Source: Deroplatys truncata
Taxonomy: Eukaryota; Arthropoda; Insecta; Mantodea; Mantidae
DNA: 64,000 nt
Assembly (NCBI GenBank): GCA_030765065.1
Contig: CM060978.1
Span: 218,569,498-218,633,497, forward strand
Direction: 5' to 3'
Within the stretch, counting starts at the first letter, position 1. The number at the start of each line of letters is the position of its first letter. Shown piece by piece: positions 1-13,401 of this stretch. The position numbers were made by a program, and so were the translations under genes. A model generated the notes under the pieces. The model was not told the origin of the DNA, made no database searches, and saw only the letters and a program-made list of their open reading frames with translations.

Positions 1-490
1 CAGAGATGCGACACGAAGGTCTTCAAGAAAATACCCCTACCCGAGATTACCCTTTACATGGAACATTTTTCGAAAGTTTTAATTTTCTCAAAAATGGCTC
101 TAACTATGGCTTTTACTACACAAAAAATGTATATCGCGTTAAAATACACAAGTTATATCATACACATTTTTTTGTTGAGTGAACGATTTTCTAAATATTG
201 TTTGTTATTCCCTTACATTTTCCAATACTTATACTTTTTCTCAAATTTGTTATTCATTTTTCTTATGTCCTGGATATATAAAGGGAATGGAATACGCCAC
301 ATAGCAACCATGCGCTTAAAAGATATGACTATCGCTTAAAACCTACCAATTTCCCTTGCATCTACAAGAAAATTAGCAATAAGATTAAGATCTCGATTAA
401 CATGAAGCATATGGAGAATAAGCGTTTGTAAAAATAGTTTGTACAAGAGTAGAGAAAGTCATGTGAGTGTAGTGAGTGTGACACATCAGA
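1..490 (-). mobile_element. Family A repeat, 5' part, cut by window edge
   Basis: This is the minus-strand copy of a ~860 bp repeat found more than a dozen times in the window. Read on the minus strand it begins near 490 with TCTGATGTG, then the sub-terminal motif ACTTTCTCTACTC, and runs off the window at base 1 within the conserved block around 'gatgcgacacgaagg'. It carries an extra short duplication of the ACACTCACT stretch near its 5' end that other copies lack. No credible coding sequence is visible. Confidence 0.85.
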
Positions 491-1076
491 GTTTATGTTT
501 CAGCTTCACACGTTATGGTTGACATGTACTGTGCCGATTGTTTCATAATTCGATCGCTTTGCTCTAAACTTCCGCATTAGCTGTGATTCCCATCCTGCCT
601 CTTTTTTGGGGGGGGGAGCGGTGCTCTACCGTGGCTGACCGGTTGATTCGGGGACTCGAATTTCCAGGTTGGGAGTTGTGCCAGGGAATTATTCCCTATA
701 CTCGAGTTACCTTGGCTCGGAATGACTTCCTTGTCTTGTGGCGAGAGCTACGCCTCTTTGGTTTAGATTTTTCACTTAGGCATTCTAACAATGTACATTA
801 CGTACTACACACTTTAACCATTATGCTGGTTGACTTACGGTTTCCGCGAGTATTTTCGGGTTTATTTTAGAGCTCTCCTCTTCGGGCTGTATTTTACTAT
901 TTAACTTACAGTTTTAATGGGTTATGCTAACAGTATAGGCCAATTGTTCTCAAGAGTTATATTGATAAATTAGGCCGCATAAACTTGCGCTGGGTAGTGT
1001 GTAGTATTCATATGTTTAACATTTTGGAGTTAAACATACCCAGGCATGTTCTCCAACATCTTCAAACCAAGTTGTC
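491..1076. other. No gene seen
   Basis: AT-rich DNA with a short G run near 610. Short open frames here show no recognisable domain. Confidence 0.6.
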
Positions 1077-1089
1077 AGTAAATTGTTAC

Positions 1090-1315
1090 GAGTTTTTTTT
1101 TTTTATTTATGGACGCTCTTTAACTGCTGTGGTTATTAGCGTCCCATTCTATATTGGGTGTGAAATACCGGTAAGTTTGCTCAGAGGCCTCTTTATCAAG
1201 CTTGAGGGTACCACTGGCTTTACTTCCCTTTCGAAGGAACCCATGCTAAGGATTTTTACACCCGAACTCGGGAACTAGAGGCTAGCATGGTAACCACTAC
1301 ACCACGGAGGACCAC
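1090..1315 (-). mobile_element. tRNA-derived SINE with 13 bp target duplication
   Basis: On the minus strand the element starts near 1315 with a tRNA-like head. TGGTGTAGTGG matches a pol III A box and AGTTCGGGTG resembles a B box. It ends in a poly(A) tail, seen as the T run at 1093-1104. The flanks AGTAAATTGTTAC at 1077-1089 and 1316-1328 are identical 13-mers, the target-site duplication expected from LINE-driven retroposition. The perfect duplication argues for a fairly recent insertion. It is not a tRNA gene: the fold cannot close and the head continues into a SINE body. Confidence 0.88.
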
Positions 1316-1328
1316 AGTAAATTGTTAC

Positions 1329-3260
1329 CTTGCTTTAGTACGCCAATATAATTGATGAACATTTAAATATTCGTACTTTAAGAAGCTGCAAGATTTATTC
1401 AGAATATGTAATATTTGCAATTGTTGCATGAGTGTATCTGACCGTTAATTTCTTACTCACCTCTGACATGTTTTCTCCTCTGCTTTCAAAGTAAGGTTAT
1501 TAACCAAGGGCAGATCTGGTGGCGCAACACCATTTGAGTATTCTGGAGTATATTGTCACCACGGAGGATAGAAACGGAAAGAAACGGCCTAATTCTTCAA
1601 GGACAATTATCTCACTTTTGTGGCTTAAGTGACTAAATCCAAATCGTGCAAGTTAAGAAAACGTAAAGCGAAGACTTATCATAATGCATTCCTCAGGTTA
1701 GATTGGTCCTTTTAATAAGAGCAAAAGTGATGAATGATATTGAAGAACTATGTTGTTTTCCGTCTAATCAAGAGGTATAGATTTCCTAGTGTCAGCTATC
1801 TTTTGTTTATATTACATGAGTGTGATGTGCCAACTTCACTCTGGTACTGGGTGTGCTACTCTGCCTTCAAGTTTATTTTAGGTTGGAAATGAAAGTTGCC
1901 TCAAGCCTGTGACCGAATGTTTGCTAACAAACACGACGGTCGCCTTTCTGAGTACGGGAAGTGTGTACGAGGTTACCTCCAGCCAGGGTTGAAACCTGCC
2001 AATACCATCACAACACTTCGACATTCTGTCAAACACGATACCTTTGATTTCTTCTCTCTCACAGTATACCTAGCATTGAAGAATTTGAAACTGCATTTAA
2101 ATTTACTTAAACACCTATATTTAATTCTTCACCTTAAAAATCAGGCAGGATGTAGTTTCCTTTTACCTTATTTAACTCTTTTGTTTCATTTTGATGTTAA
2201 TATTTATTATTAGGAAATACGGTTAATGATCACAGTTGAAATAATAATTTAAATGAGAGATACAGAACAATGTATCCTTATTACATCTATTGAACTTCAT
2301 TTCAATATGATAAACCCCATGAATGAGACTTAAAATGTAATATCTCCTCTCTCTAGATAAGCTGAAGTTTTTGTAAAACTTCTGGAGTCAAAGCAGCAGG
2401 AAAGAAACTACCCAATTATTTCGCATCTGTGAAGACATGGTAACACAGCTCAAATGATTATCTTTTGTCATTTATGAACATTTATTAACCATAGCTTTAA
2501 ATCCCATGTTTCGAGATCATTGCATAGAATGAATCAATCCTGATGCTAACATAAATATGAGGAACAGTTTTTCAAAGGTAATAGGGTCCCCAGTGTGTTA
2601 AAAAGCTGTGCTTTCTCATAATTCGTTATTTCAGATATTTTATTATGGATCGGAATATCTTGCAAATGTATGTGATCTAATTTGTTCTGTAATCAACTCA
2701 TATTATAACTGACATTTCTTTGCCGTTCATAGAATTTGTTACGTTTTAATTTAGTGTTGGGTTATTACATGCAACCTAATTTTTAATTTGTTGGTTTATA
2801 GTTTGTATTCATCTCTTCCTCATGCAGTTAATTTTAGACACAAAAATCGGAATTACAATTTATGAAACCAGATAAACTGCATGTCTTATTTGGAGGTTGA
2901 ATTATATACCTTGTGTAACCCAGCTGCATAAAAAGAAACATATACCTGTCACTTGAAAATCGGTGGTCGCAATGGCTATTTGACGCTACTATCTGTGACC
3001 TTAACCACTATCAAAGGGATCAGCGGCTATTATAAGACACCATCTATTCGTATAAAGCATAAAGCCACTTATATCCATTTATAAATACTACTTAAGTACA
3101 TGAATTTAATATACATTATTATTAGGTACCACTACTGTTTTCGTTTTAACTTCATAAAGCTTTATACATGCATATGTATGTTAACGTAATGAAGTTTGGT
3201 CAAATTGTACTCTTTGTTTTGAAGGCAACCCATAATTATGAGAAGATGTGTATAAAACAA
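1329..3260. other. No gene seen
   Basis: AT-rich spacer. Only short open frames without recognisable motifs. Confidence 0.6.
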
Positions 3261-4121
3261 TCTTATGTGTTACACTCACATGACTTTCTCTACTCTTGTA
3301 CAAACTATTTTTACAAACGCTTATTCTCCATATGCTTCATGTTAATCGAGATGTTAATCTTATTGGTAATTTTCTTGTAGATGCAAGGAGAATTGATAGG
3401 CTTTAACCTATAGTCAAATGTTTTAAGAACTGGTTGCTATGTGGAGTATTCCATTCTCTTTGCATGTACAGGACATAAAAAAATGAATAACGAATACCCA
3501 TTTGAGAAAAAGTATAAGTATTGAAAAATTTAAGGGAATAACAAGCAATATCTCGAAAATGGTTTACTCAACAAAAAAAAATGTATATGACATAAATTGT
3601 GTATTTTAACGCGATCTACATTTTTGTGTATTAAAACTTTGTCTATCTCTTATGGTTCACCAGTTATGCAAAAGTCGTTCACATGAAGAATACTGCTGGA
3701 GACATTCCCAGAAAATTCGAGATGTACATTTCATTTGTCATGAAAATATCTTAAATATATGATATTTGAATCAAAATCGTTAGAGCCGTTTTTGAGAAAA
3801 TTGCAATTTTCAAAAAAGTTCCATGTAAAGGGTAATCTGAGGTGAAGGAGTTCTCTTGAAAACCTTCGTGTCGCATCTCTGGAAGATGCTAAACCTAAAT
3901 TCCAAGTTTGGTGTTTATCCGACTGTTCGTTTCTGAGTTATGCTGCTCACAGAAACACAGACAGACCCACAGACACACACACCGTCATGTTTCTAAAAAT
4001 GCATTTTTTTGGATTCAGGGGGCCTCAAAACATATATTTCCGGTGAAATATCGGTATTGAATTTTTGGGTGGAATACAATATTTCCCCTACTTACTATAT
4101 GTAGTAGAGAAAGTAAAAAAC
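3261..4121 (+). mobile_element. Family A repeat, full-length copy
   Basis: Runs from a TCTTATGTG start (consensus TCTGATGTG) through ACTTTCTCTACTC, a conserved middle, a short CA-rich microsatellite near 3955-3985, and the end block TATGTAGTAGAGAAAGTAA. At ~860 bp it is a good reference for unit length. The translated stretch before the microsatellite looks ORF-like in several copies but is broken differently in each, so I do not call it coding. Confidence 0.88.
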
Positions 4122-6447
4122 CTGGCTGATAAAATGTGAAGGGCTACACCACTTTATTTCTATTATCTGTGAAACAGAAAGCAACAGCACCATTTATAAG
4201 GAACCTATATTTGATAAGTTCGAATGTAGTTTGTCATTTGCGGTTACCTAAAGTTACGTTTAGCAAATATGAGCTAAGATGTTTCATTAAAATGAATTAG
4301 GTTGCTAGAGGCAAGGATTGCTCAAGATTGCGCCTGCATAACGATCTCCGGTTAGACGCTAAGCGGGAGTTAGGTCCAAAACTTTGTATTAAGACCTTTG
4401 GTTAACATCATTCTGGGAGATATTCTTGGTGATGAACTAACCACCAAATGGGTACCGGTTAGGGTACTATACCTAAAGGTAACCATATGAAAAAGCAAAC
4501 TTTCGGCCTCGATTTATAGTCGATAACGATTCCAAGGTGAAATATTGCATCAATATTTATATAACAGGAGCGAAACCAAAGTAATTAGATTTTGAAAGTA
4601 CAATTTCCAAAGTTGGGACGAAGAGGAATTTCGAAAATGTTATAAGAATATCGTAAGTTGCTGCATTTTCTATTATATTTCTTCTGTTTAATATATCCAG
4701 CGTTATTCTTAGAACAGTTTACTGATCATTATTTCCTTTTGTTTTTTAATCTTCCAGTAATATTTGCTTACATATAATGCAACCGATATTAATCCAATAT
4801 TCCTTTAAAAAGTATATCAACAGCGAAACTTTATTTAACTTTATATTCCAAAATGTGCTATTTTCCTACTAACTTAAAGGAAGTCAAAAGGAAAACCCAC
4901 ACCTACAAGTTAATACTCTGAAATTCCTCAACATTTTTCCACACTAATCTACACTATATATTAATACTACGTGATTTTCCATTGTTTGTAGGGATTTTCT
5001 TCTAAACGTAAGTATTTATTATTATAATTTCATTAAGATTACTATTTTCTCACTAACTTACGTAGAACGTGTTAATAGCGAAACTTATATAATGAAAATC
5101 TTTAATCTAGCGAAAACTCTACATTATTCCTGTTGTAGCTATGCCAAGAATGAAATGCTGAGGCGTTATTAATATAATAGGAATTAGATCAGGTAAAATG
5201 AATTCGAGGAGAGGGATGAGGAAACTGGAAAAATTGATTCAGGTTAACGAAAACTTTTGTATGCCTTTATTTTCTATCATGCGTCTTAGTAATACTAGCA
5301 GCATCTTCCTGAGTGGATGGTCTATTCTTAACTGAAAGCATTTGCCGATACTGTTTCATATGTAATCTGAACAAATGTCAGTGTAGCGGAGTAAGGCTTA
5401 AGAATAATACCTGCGTACCACAAAACCTATGACAGAAATAGAATAAGTTCGATTCTAGTACATTATGTATCCCATTCCATTCCCTTCTTACTTAGTTTCG
5501 AATGTCTTTAACAGTAACATTATGTAACTCCAGCCTTTTCCGCCACAGTGAACATATATTAATATATTTCTATGTACATGTTATGACAAATCTGTTTCTC
5601 CAAATAAAATACATTGAGGGTGAAACACCATATAACCTAATACTCCGTTATGCCCTGTCCTATTATCATACATATAGTTATCCTATTTTACTGTAACTCC
5701 AAGAGCTCCATTAAATACAAATTATTATTTCTTTTAAATACACCTAACTTATTCCAAAATCACTTACGCGAACTAAACTAATGGCATAATCCTTACACAT
5801 TTAGCTTAATGTTTAGAAATGCATCACTACCTAACCTATACAAATTGTCAATATTAGCAGAGTGCTTTATTTCGTTCCTGAATGCATCCAGTATGTTATC
5901 AAGCAATCCGAAATTATTTATATTAATTTAGTAAGAATATTACACTAATTTAATAAAATTTTAGAAATGTGACCGCAGGCTCAAGAAAAATTACAACCAA
6001 ATGTTTATTTTGAAGATTTAATGTTACCTAGGTGTCCTAAAATTCTGCCCGAAAATGTTGTCAACCATACCAAATCGTTAATAGTCTCCAGGTTAACTAC
6101 CTACAGTTGCGTAACGCTCGTAATACGATTCATCAATTTAACCGACGGTTAGTAATAACCACAGGTTAACTAACTCGAGTTGTTAACTGAAAATCGTAAT
6201 ACAAACAGTTAGAGACATGATATATTTTGCCGCAGGTGCTCTTCTAGTACTACGATCTTCCTCTTGAGTACATATTCTTCAGTTAATTTTCCGGAACCTG
6301 TTTCAATTTTGTCTTCAGTTTCTTAGAATTTTAGTAACTTAGTCTATATTTCCTAGTCTCAAGGGAACTTTGTAGATGAGTACTCGGTGCCGTTTTACTT
6401 TCAAGAAATTAGAGTAACATCACGTTACTTTTCCAAATAACTAAGTA
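4122..6447. other. No gene seen
   Basis: Long AT-rich spacer. I see no domain-bearing frame, repeat array or transposon end. Confidence 0.6.
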
Positions 6448-7440
6448 ATTGAAGACGTTTATTTGCCCTACGTTTTGAGAGCCAATTTGAAGAATGTTTA
6501 TTGCTGCTACGTATGGACAGTCAGTTTGAAGATGATGTGTTATATTGCGACTGTTAGGGACCCGAACTTGAAGTAGTTGCAACCGCACGTATGGTACCCA
6601 GTAGCCTTCGTCCCAAAAGTTTAAAAATATTAACTTTGTAATTTGACTGTTTCTTTAAATACTATATATTTATGTTTGCCTCGGCTGCTTCAGTATTATT
6701 GTTAGAGACACGTTTCTCTTTGCAGGGTTGTGGTGCGACTGAAGAATGTACACAGATTATAATTTTACTTCACTTCTTTTATTAATTTTTGACACGATTT
6801 AAATAACACTTCACTGATATAGAGAGCTGTGAGATTCTTTTGTTAATTACTTGCGCTTTTTAACACATAAACTATTTTTGTCTCACACTAATACGTATTA
6901 AATTTCTCGAGGACGTGTCTCGCGTCCGGTTAGGAACACTGTCTACGACCAACGCGTCCAGTTATGAGCGCTGTCTACAAGCAACTGACTTGATTTCTAC
7001 CGCCTAAATTTGTAAATTTCTGTATTTAAAGTCTCTAATTGGTAATCCTAGTCCAATAGAATACCTTCATTTAACTAAAGCTTTTTCTGGTTGTTGATTG
7101 GCTATTTTATAAACTGTCACAAAATTTATATTATTGTTACTCCAATAATGACTAGTAGCAGTATTAACTTTCTTACTCTTTATTGCCTCAAGGTTACCTC
7201 ATTGTTAGCAACTTTTAACCTATTATTCTCACAGCTCCTACATTATTAAATTACGTAATACATTCACATAACATTATTACACATGTATACAATAATATAA
7301 ACATATACAATGACTGTAATATACACTTTTTATATATTGTTACATACACATATTGGTTTAAGGTGGGCTGCTATTGAATTTATATGTTATATAATTTGAC
7401 TGAAATCATTATGTGTTAAAAATACTACCTCATAATATGC
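6448..7440 (+). repeat. Family B dispersed repeat, copy 1
   Basis: About 1 kb of non-coding sequence that recurs in the same orientation at 42019-43056 and, 5'-truncated, at 61027-61812. Shared landmarks in order are: 'agttgcaacc', 'gttagagacacgtttctctt', 'cactgatatagagagctgtg', 'ctcgaggac', 'gctttttctggttgttgatt' and 'caaggttacctcattgtta'. No inverted ends or coding sequence are obvious. It may be an old non-autonomous element or LTR remnant; its class is unknown to me. Confidence 0.75.
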
Positions 7441-8484
7441 AAGTAATGTTTAATGAGCTTGTTTTCATTTACAAGAGTTTTTCGTTTTTCTAGTGGAAGT
7501 CATGCATTAGGTTAAAACGTCATTATTCCGGAAAAGTAAGCACACATATTTCAATGAATAGTGACTTGCAACTGTAAAATAAAACATACTCAAGGCGGAT
7601 ATAATCTTTAGTAGAAATATAAAAAAGATCAGTATAGAAACTTATTAAGATATCTATAGAAAGCCCTTACAAATGGCTTTTATAGCGTTGTTTCTTCACC
7701 ATCCAATTCGTAATTTAATGTTTATACTCGTAGCTATGGCCACTTAAAATTGAGAACTGCATTAAGAGTAACCCATCTTCAGAGGTGGAGTGCATCTTGA
7801 TGTACTATCAATCCAAGCATAACCACTAATGCTGGTTTTGAGTTATTTGATTCAATTTTGACAGCATTATGTTGGGGAATTAGTTTGACACATTTCGATT
7901 GGTCGCGAATAGATTGCTAATTAGTCAGGAGGTCAGGATGACGCAATAAGCCAGTCTGCCCATATTCCTGCCTGGTCCGCTCTGGACGTTCATTTCCCAG
8001 ATCTCTCAGGTGTTCGGTATATGGGACGAGAACTGAAAAGGCAAACGAAATTTCCTAAAACATGTTGCCCTTTTGCTTTTTCTACCGTGCACCTAGAGTT
8101 CGTAGTTTATTGTACGTATTACAAAAGTACAATTGTTACATTTATTGTCATGTTTCTATTTATTCTGCACATGCCCGGCACCGTGCCTTGTGTTGTACAG
8201 CCGTGTAGCTCCCTGGCCTTCAGTACTGCTGTGCAACATTTACTTCTCATTACTAAAGCCTCATTACGATTTACTTAATTTTATCTTGCCTTCCCTCCCT
8301 CTCCCTTCCTCTTCTTCTCTTTGACTTTCCTCATCCATTTCTTCTTCATGTTTAATAAAAAAATTCCCTGCTTTCCTATGTCTTTCTTCCTGCTTGCTTG
8401 TTAACATTTTTCGTGTGACTAAATCCCCCCGCCCATATTATTATTCCATTTCTTGTCTCTTGTCTTGTCTCCATTTTACGTACC
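7441..8484. other. No gene seen
   Basis: Spacer with a C/T-rich stretch near 8285-8345. No recognisable product in any frame. Confidence 0.6.
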
Positions 8485-9345
8485 CAATAAGTAGAGAAAG
8501 TATTACATTCCACTAAGAAATTCGATACCGACATTTCACCGGAAATGTATGTTTTAAGACCCCCTGAATCCAATTTTTTTTGGAAAAAAATCCGCGCTCG
8601 TCTGTCTCTCTGTGTGTGTCTGTGAACAGATAACTCAAAAACGAAACGTCGGATAAATACCAAACTTGGTATTTAGGTGCAGTAGCTTCTAAAGATGCGA
8701 CACAAAGATTTTCAAGAAAATCTTTCCGCTCCAAACTACCCTTTATACGGAGCATTTTTTGAATTTCTTTTCTTAAAAAATGCCACTAGGATTTTGATTA
8801 AAATTTCATATATTAAAGATATTTACATGACGAATGAAATATATGTTTTTAATTTCCTGGGAATAGCCATTGAAGTCCTTTGTATTCGAAAGGAGTTTTA
8901 TATAATCTTGTATAACTGTAAGCGTTAAATAGACAGAAACGTACTACACAAAAAAAATGTAGATCTCCTTAAGAGACACAATTTATTCCAAATAACTTTT
9001 TTTTTTGTGTGGCATCAGCCATTTCCGAAATATCGTTACTAATGGTTCAATTTATTCAATACTTAGCCATTCTTTTAATGTCCTGTCAACATTCAGCTGT
9101 TTCTCGCGATCCCATTGCAACAGTATGGAATTTTAAGGTCAACCTATAATGTCCAGTTCTTAAACACTTGACTATCGCTGTTCTCTTTGTATCGTAACAA
9201 ATTGTGTAATGTAGCTGTTTCTGCAAATATTTATCTGGATTAATGTGAAGTAGATGGAAAAATAAACTTTCGTATGAATAATTTGTATACCCAGTAAAAA
9301 ACGATAGAGGGTAGAGAAAGTCATGTGTCACAGTCACAATCTCAT
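8485..9345 (-). mobile_element. Family A repeat, diverged copy
   Basis: Minus-strand copy beginning (3' end) at 'gtagagaaagtattacattcc' near 8491 and ending in the 5' motif at 'gtagagaaagtcatgtg' near 9311. It is more diverged than the copies near 50 kb and appears to be a separate subfamily. The fragment at 48775-48850 shares its distinctive 5' part. Confidence 0.78.
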
Positions 9346-9957
9346 TGAAACCATTGTAAATTGGTTTGCGCAATCGAGAGAACCGACAAGCGCTTCGTAA
9401 CCTTAATTGTTAGGAAAGGGGTTTACTTGTCATTTCAGTGTAGCTGACAGACAAGAGGTAAGAGCGTGCATCTTGGTTCTGTTCATGTACGTACTGCTCA
9501 AAGGGTATCCAGTTTCTACTTTATTACCATCTCCTGTGTTTCCTTTTCTTTTAATAATCCTTAACGTTCTGTTCACAAAATTTCTCTCTGAGGGTGAAAC
9601 CGCTCCTTTGTAAACTAATCCTTTGTAACGTGTACAATCAAGGGGTTCCTTCTTTGTTATTGACTTTATCATACATGGTAGTTCATTGTCCTTTCAAAAC
9701 TAATTAACCCCGGAAAGGAGAGTATACCATCATGAGACACACTTTCCTCCACCAGCACGTAAACATTTAGTTTCCCTTACAAAAATATCATATACAAATA
9801 GTCGGATAATATATCTTAACGTTGTTTTTGCTATATATATGCTTTACAAAATTGCTATAATTGCCTCTTAGCTATCAGGCACTCCAATACTACTTCAGTT
9901 TATTTCGAATACTTCTATGATCTGCTTTTGGAGCTAATTATACTCCAAGAAAAACAT
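9346..9957. other. No gene seen
   Basis: AT-rich spacer between two family A copies of opposite orientation. Confidence 0.55.
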
Positions 9958-10808
9958 TCTGATGTGTTACATTCAGATGACTTTCTCTACTCTTGTACAA
10001 ACTATGTCTACAAACGCTTATTCTCCATATGCTTCATGTTAATCGAGATATCGAGATGTTAATCTTATTGCTAATTTTCTTGTAGATGCAAGGGAAATTG
10101 GTAGGCTTTAAGTGATATTCAAATATTTTAAGAGCTGGTTGCTATGTGGAGTATTCCATTCTCTTTACATTACCAGGACCCAAAAAAATGAATAACGAAT
10201 TCCCATTTGAGAAAAAGTATAAGTATTGGAAAATTTAAAGGAATAACAAGCAATATCTCGAAAACGATTCACACAACAACAAAAAAATATGTATGACATA
10301 AATTGTGTATGTTAACGCGGTCTACATTTTTTGTGTAGTAAAATTTTGTCTATCTCTTATGGTTTACCAGTTATGCAAAAGTCCTTCAGAATGAGGAATA
10401 CTTTTGTAGACATTCCCAGAAAAGTCGAGATATACATTTCATTTGTCATGAAAATATCTTAAACATATGATATTTTAATCAAAATTGTTAGAGCCATTTT
10501 TGAGAAAGTTAAATTTTTTGAAAAATCTTCCATGTATAGGGTAATCTGGGATGGGGGATTTTCTTGAAAACCTTCTTGTCGCATCTCTGGAAGATACTGA
10601 ACCTAAATACCAAGTTTGGTGTTTATTCGACTGTTCGTTTCTGAGTTATGCTGTTCACAGACAGACACACACACGGACATGTTTCCAAAAATACTTTTTT
10701 TGGATTCAGGAGGTCTCAAAAATGTATTTCCGGTGAAATCTCGGTATCGAATTTTTGAGTGGAATGCAATACTTCCCCTACTTACTATACTAGTAGAGAA
10801 AGTAAAAA
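9958..10808 (+). mobile_element. Family A repeat, full-length copy
   Basis: Starts TCTGATGTGTTAC and ends TAGTAGAGAAAGTAA. It has the conserved interior and a very short CA tract near 10662-10675, showing that microsatellite length varies between copies. A duplicated 'atcgagat' occurs near 10043-10055. Confidence 0.86.
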
Positions 10809-13401
10809 TCCTAGTTTAACTCAGAATAAGGAGGCTCTGAAGTCCTTGCCATAGAAACAATGCTGCGTGCAGAATTCGTTTTCGTAGATTGAAAATAGCA
10901 ATAAGCTGTAATGTGGTTTTCTTGCCTAATTAAATCTGCACATTCAAATAACTCAGAGGGGAAGTTGCTGACAGCCCCCATACAGAACGTGAATCTTTTC
11001 TCAGCTAAGTACAGAAATAGCGACACTGCCTCTTCGTTTCGTTGACTGTTACATGAAAACTGTGGAACATAATGGCTAAATTGCGTGTTGGTAATGTCAC
11101 TGTTTGGGCTTGTCGGTTGCAAGATCTGCGTCTAAAGTTACGAACTGGTACCAGCCCGAATCGTATAACAGCTTGTTCCTTACCTGCAACGGACTGAACT
11201 TGATAGTCATCCATTATGAAGGAAACCTTAACTTTCCCTACAGTCTCTAGCGAATCGCTACCAACTTACCTTACTACTTTTGTGTTGCATCAATTGATGC
11301 CACTAAGTGTTGTAACGCCAATTATTTTCTTTTACTTCGTTGCTTTGCATGCAGCACGTTTCATTTAGGATTTATTTTGCTTTATTCCTTTTCCTAAATT
11401 CCAACTAATTTTAACGCTTCTTAATGTCTCCAGCACTGTAAAATTAAACTCGTTCTTTTACTCAGCCATTTATAAATTCAAACTTTGCATGTTTCGGTAT
11501 AATGTAATGGAACATTTCATAAGAGATATTTATGCAATAAGTGGTTAATCTTATCATTACGGTATGAGTAAATGTTTGTCATATTAAGATTATCCACGAG
11601 TTGTATGCAACATTTTATGTAATCCTATGATGCAGTAATTATTGACAGGAAGATATAAATAATTAAAATAAAGAAATAATTGCAATAAATAATTTCCGTA
11701 TATTAAATCAAGGTATAATGTAATGAGCTTGAGTCGAAAAGAATTGCCTAAGGAAAAGGTCATTAGCGAGTCATGTTAAGCAAAGTCATTAGCGACAGCC
11801 GAAGTAGCGAACGCGTTAGCATAAAGATTCTTGGAAGGCAATTTAGAGTTAAGTTTAGTACATTTGAATAGTCATTTAGGCAGAAATTCTGAAAAAGAGA
11901 AGTGAAAGGTATTTCTGAGAGTTTAGCCAGGCCTCCATAGCAACAAGGTAACACACGCACATGTTACAGTTTAGTATTGGGATACATATGAAGAAACCTT
12001 GGAGGAGGAATGAAATGTAGGCGGAGCTTAAGTAGTAATGACGTGCAATCTAAATCAGTGTGTTGCTCTGGTACGGCACTGGTACTGATCGACATTTGTT
12101 CGTGCACACTCCTCGTGCACACATTCGTGCATACATTCGTCACTCTAGATAATTGTGGCATCTCGGTTATGTGACGCGACCAGTGACGGGCTTGTGTGAG
12201 TAACATTTAGCGGCTATTACGAGGGATCTTGCCGATAAGTATTTTAGCGACTCACGGCAAGTTACGCTGCTAGTTTCTTTTATTGCGGAAACAGTCATTT
12301 CAAACCATAAAACTGATACTGCAGGAGTTAGCAGGTATAATAATTCAGTTGTTATGGTTTCGAGTGCTAACATAATCAGTTGCATTCTTTATTTTCAACC
12401 GGTCGGAAACTAGTTTCAATAGCTCAAGTATCAGATTAAATTTTTCAGTCAATTTAAACTGGTGCTATCCTTCACATTAAATCCACGCACACTCAGAGAA
12501 TGGTCTCATAACCAACCACGGAAGCAGCTGGTGGACGAGAAAACAGAAGGAGCTACGAGATAACATCAAAACAGGTAAAGTATACTGCTTCAAAACCGCC
12601 CCGCGGTTTTAACAATTCAGATTACTTAGTAGGTTATCACTTAGATTATAAATTGTAGAAATAAGTCATGAATTAATTCGGCATCGATAGCTGACGCAAG
12701 TGACTGTGTCTTTATGTCCATAAACCAGGTACTAGCGCCACTCCCTGCATTTCATTTGTTATTTCCTGGCGAGAGCCACTTGCATATAGAGGGAATTGAG
12801 CAAGCTTTACGGCCTGTAATGTAGTCTGTTAGCATGGTAAGTAATTACACATTCGGATCTTAGTTGTTCCATACTTAATAATGCACAGAGGTTTTTGTGT
12901 CTTTGTTATTCCGAAAAAATAATATCACAAAATGCTTTCATCTTCTCTCCATAAACTAAGGTAACGTTGAATATTGAAATTGCTATTATTGGCATGCGTG
13001 TCATAATGAGCCAGTTATGCACGGTACTGAATACAGTAAAAATCTGTTTACAATGGTAAGATTGCATTAAACATTTTATTTGATAAGCTAGCTTGATAAA
13101 GAATATCACAAGTAATGCTTCATTTAAAGGGCTCAGAGATATTGTAGCACAGATCACCTGGCAGTGAAAATGAGTTAGTAATCTGCGTTGTAGCAGAATT
13201 TCCTTGCTATAATACGTTTTCACTTAGCTTACATTTGTGAAAGAAATGTGTTTTAAATGATTCAGCACCATGAATCAGACCACCCATAGTGCATTATGAA
13301 GGTGTGGCAGTGTTTATAGCATTGTGCAAAATGTGAGGTGTGTGAAATAACGATTTGTTTTGGGGGAAAATGAAGGATATTATAACTGTCACCAGTTTTT
13401 A
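10809..13401. other. No gene recognised
   Basis: No domain-bearing frame. Near 12100-12145 there is a small imperfect tandem repeat built on 'cgtgcacacatt'. Around 12450-12575 a stretch ends in 'aaaacag/gtaaagt', a good 5' splice-site match that could mark an exon, but nothing else supports it. Confidence 0.5.

Noticed and set aside
1255-1316. tRNA gene
   Set aside because: Only A- and B-box-like pieces; the acceptor stem does not close and the segment is the head of a SINE with a target duplication.
3261-4121. Family A as a classical TIR transposon (MITE)
   Set aside because: The inverted match is only ~12 bp, inset from the unit ends, and no constant target duplication was found. Kept as an alternative but not preferred.
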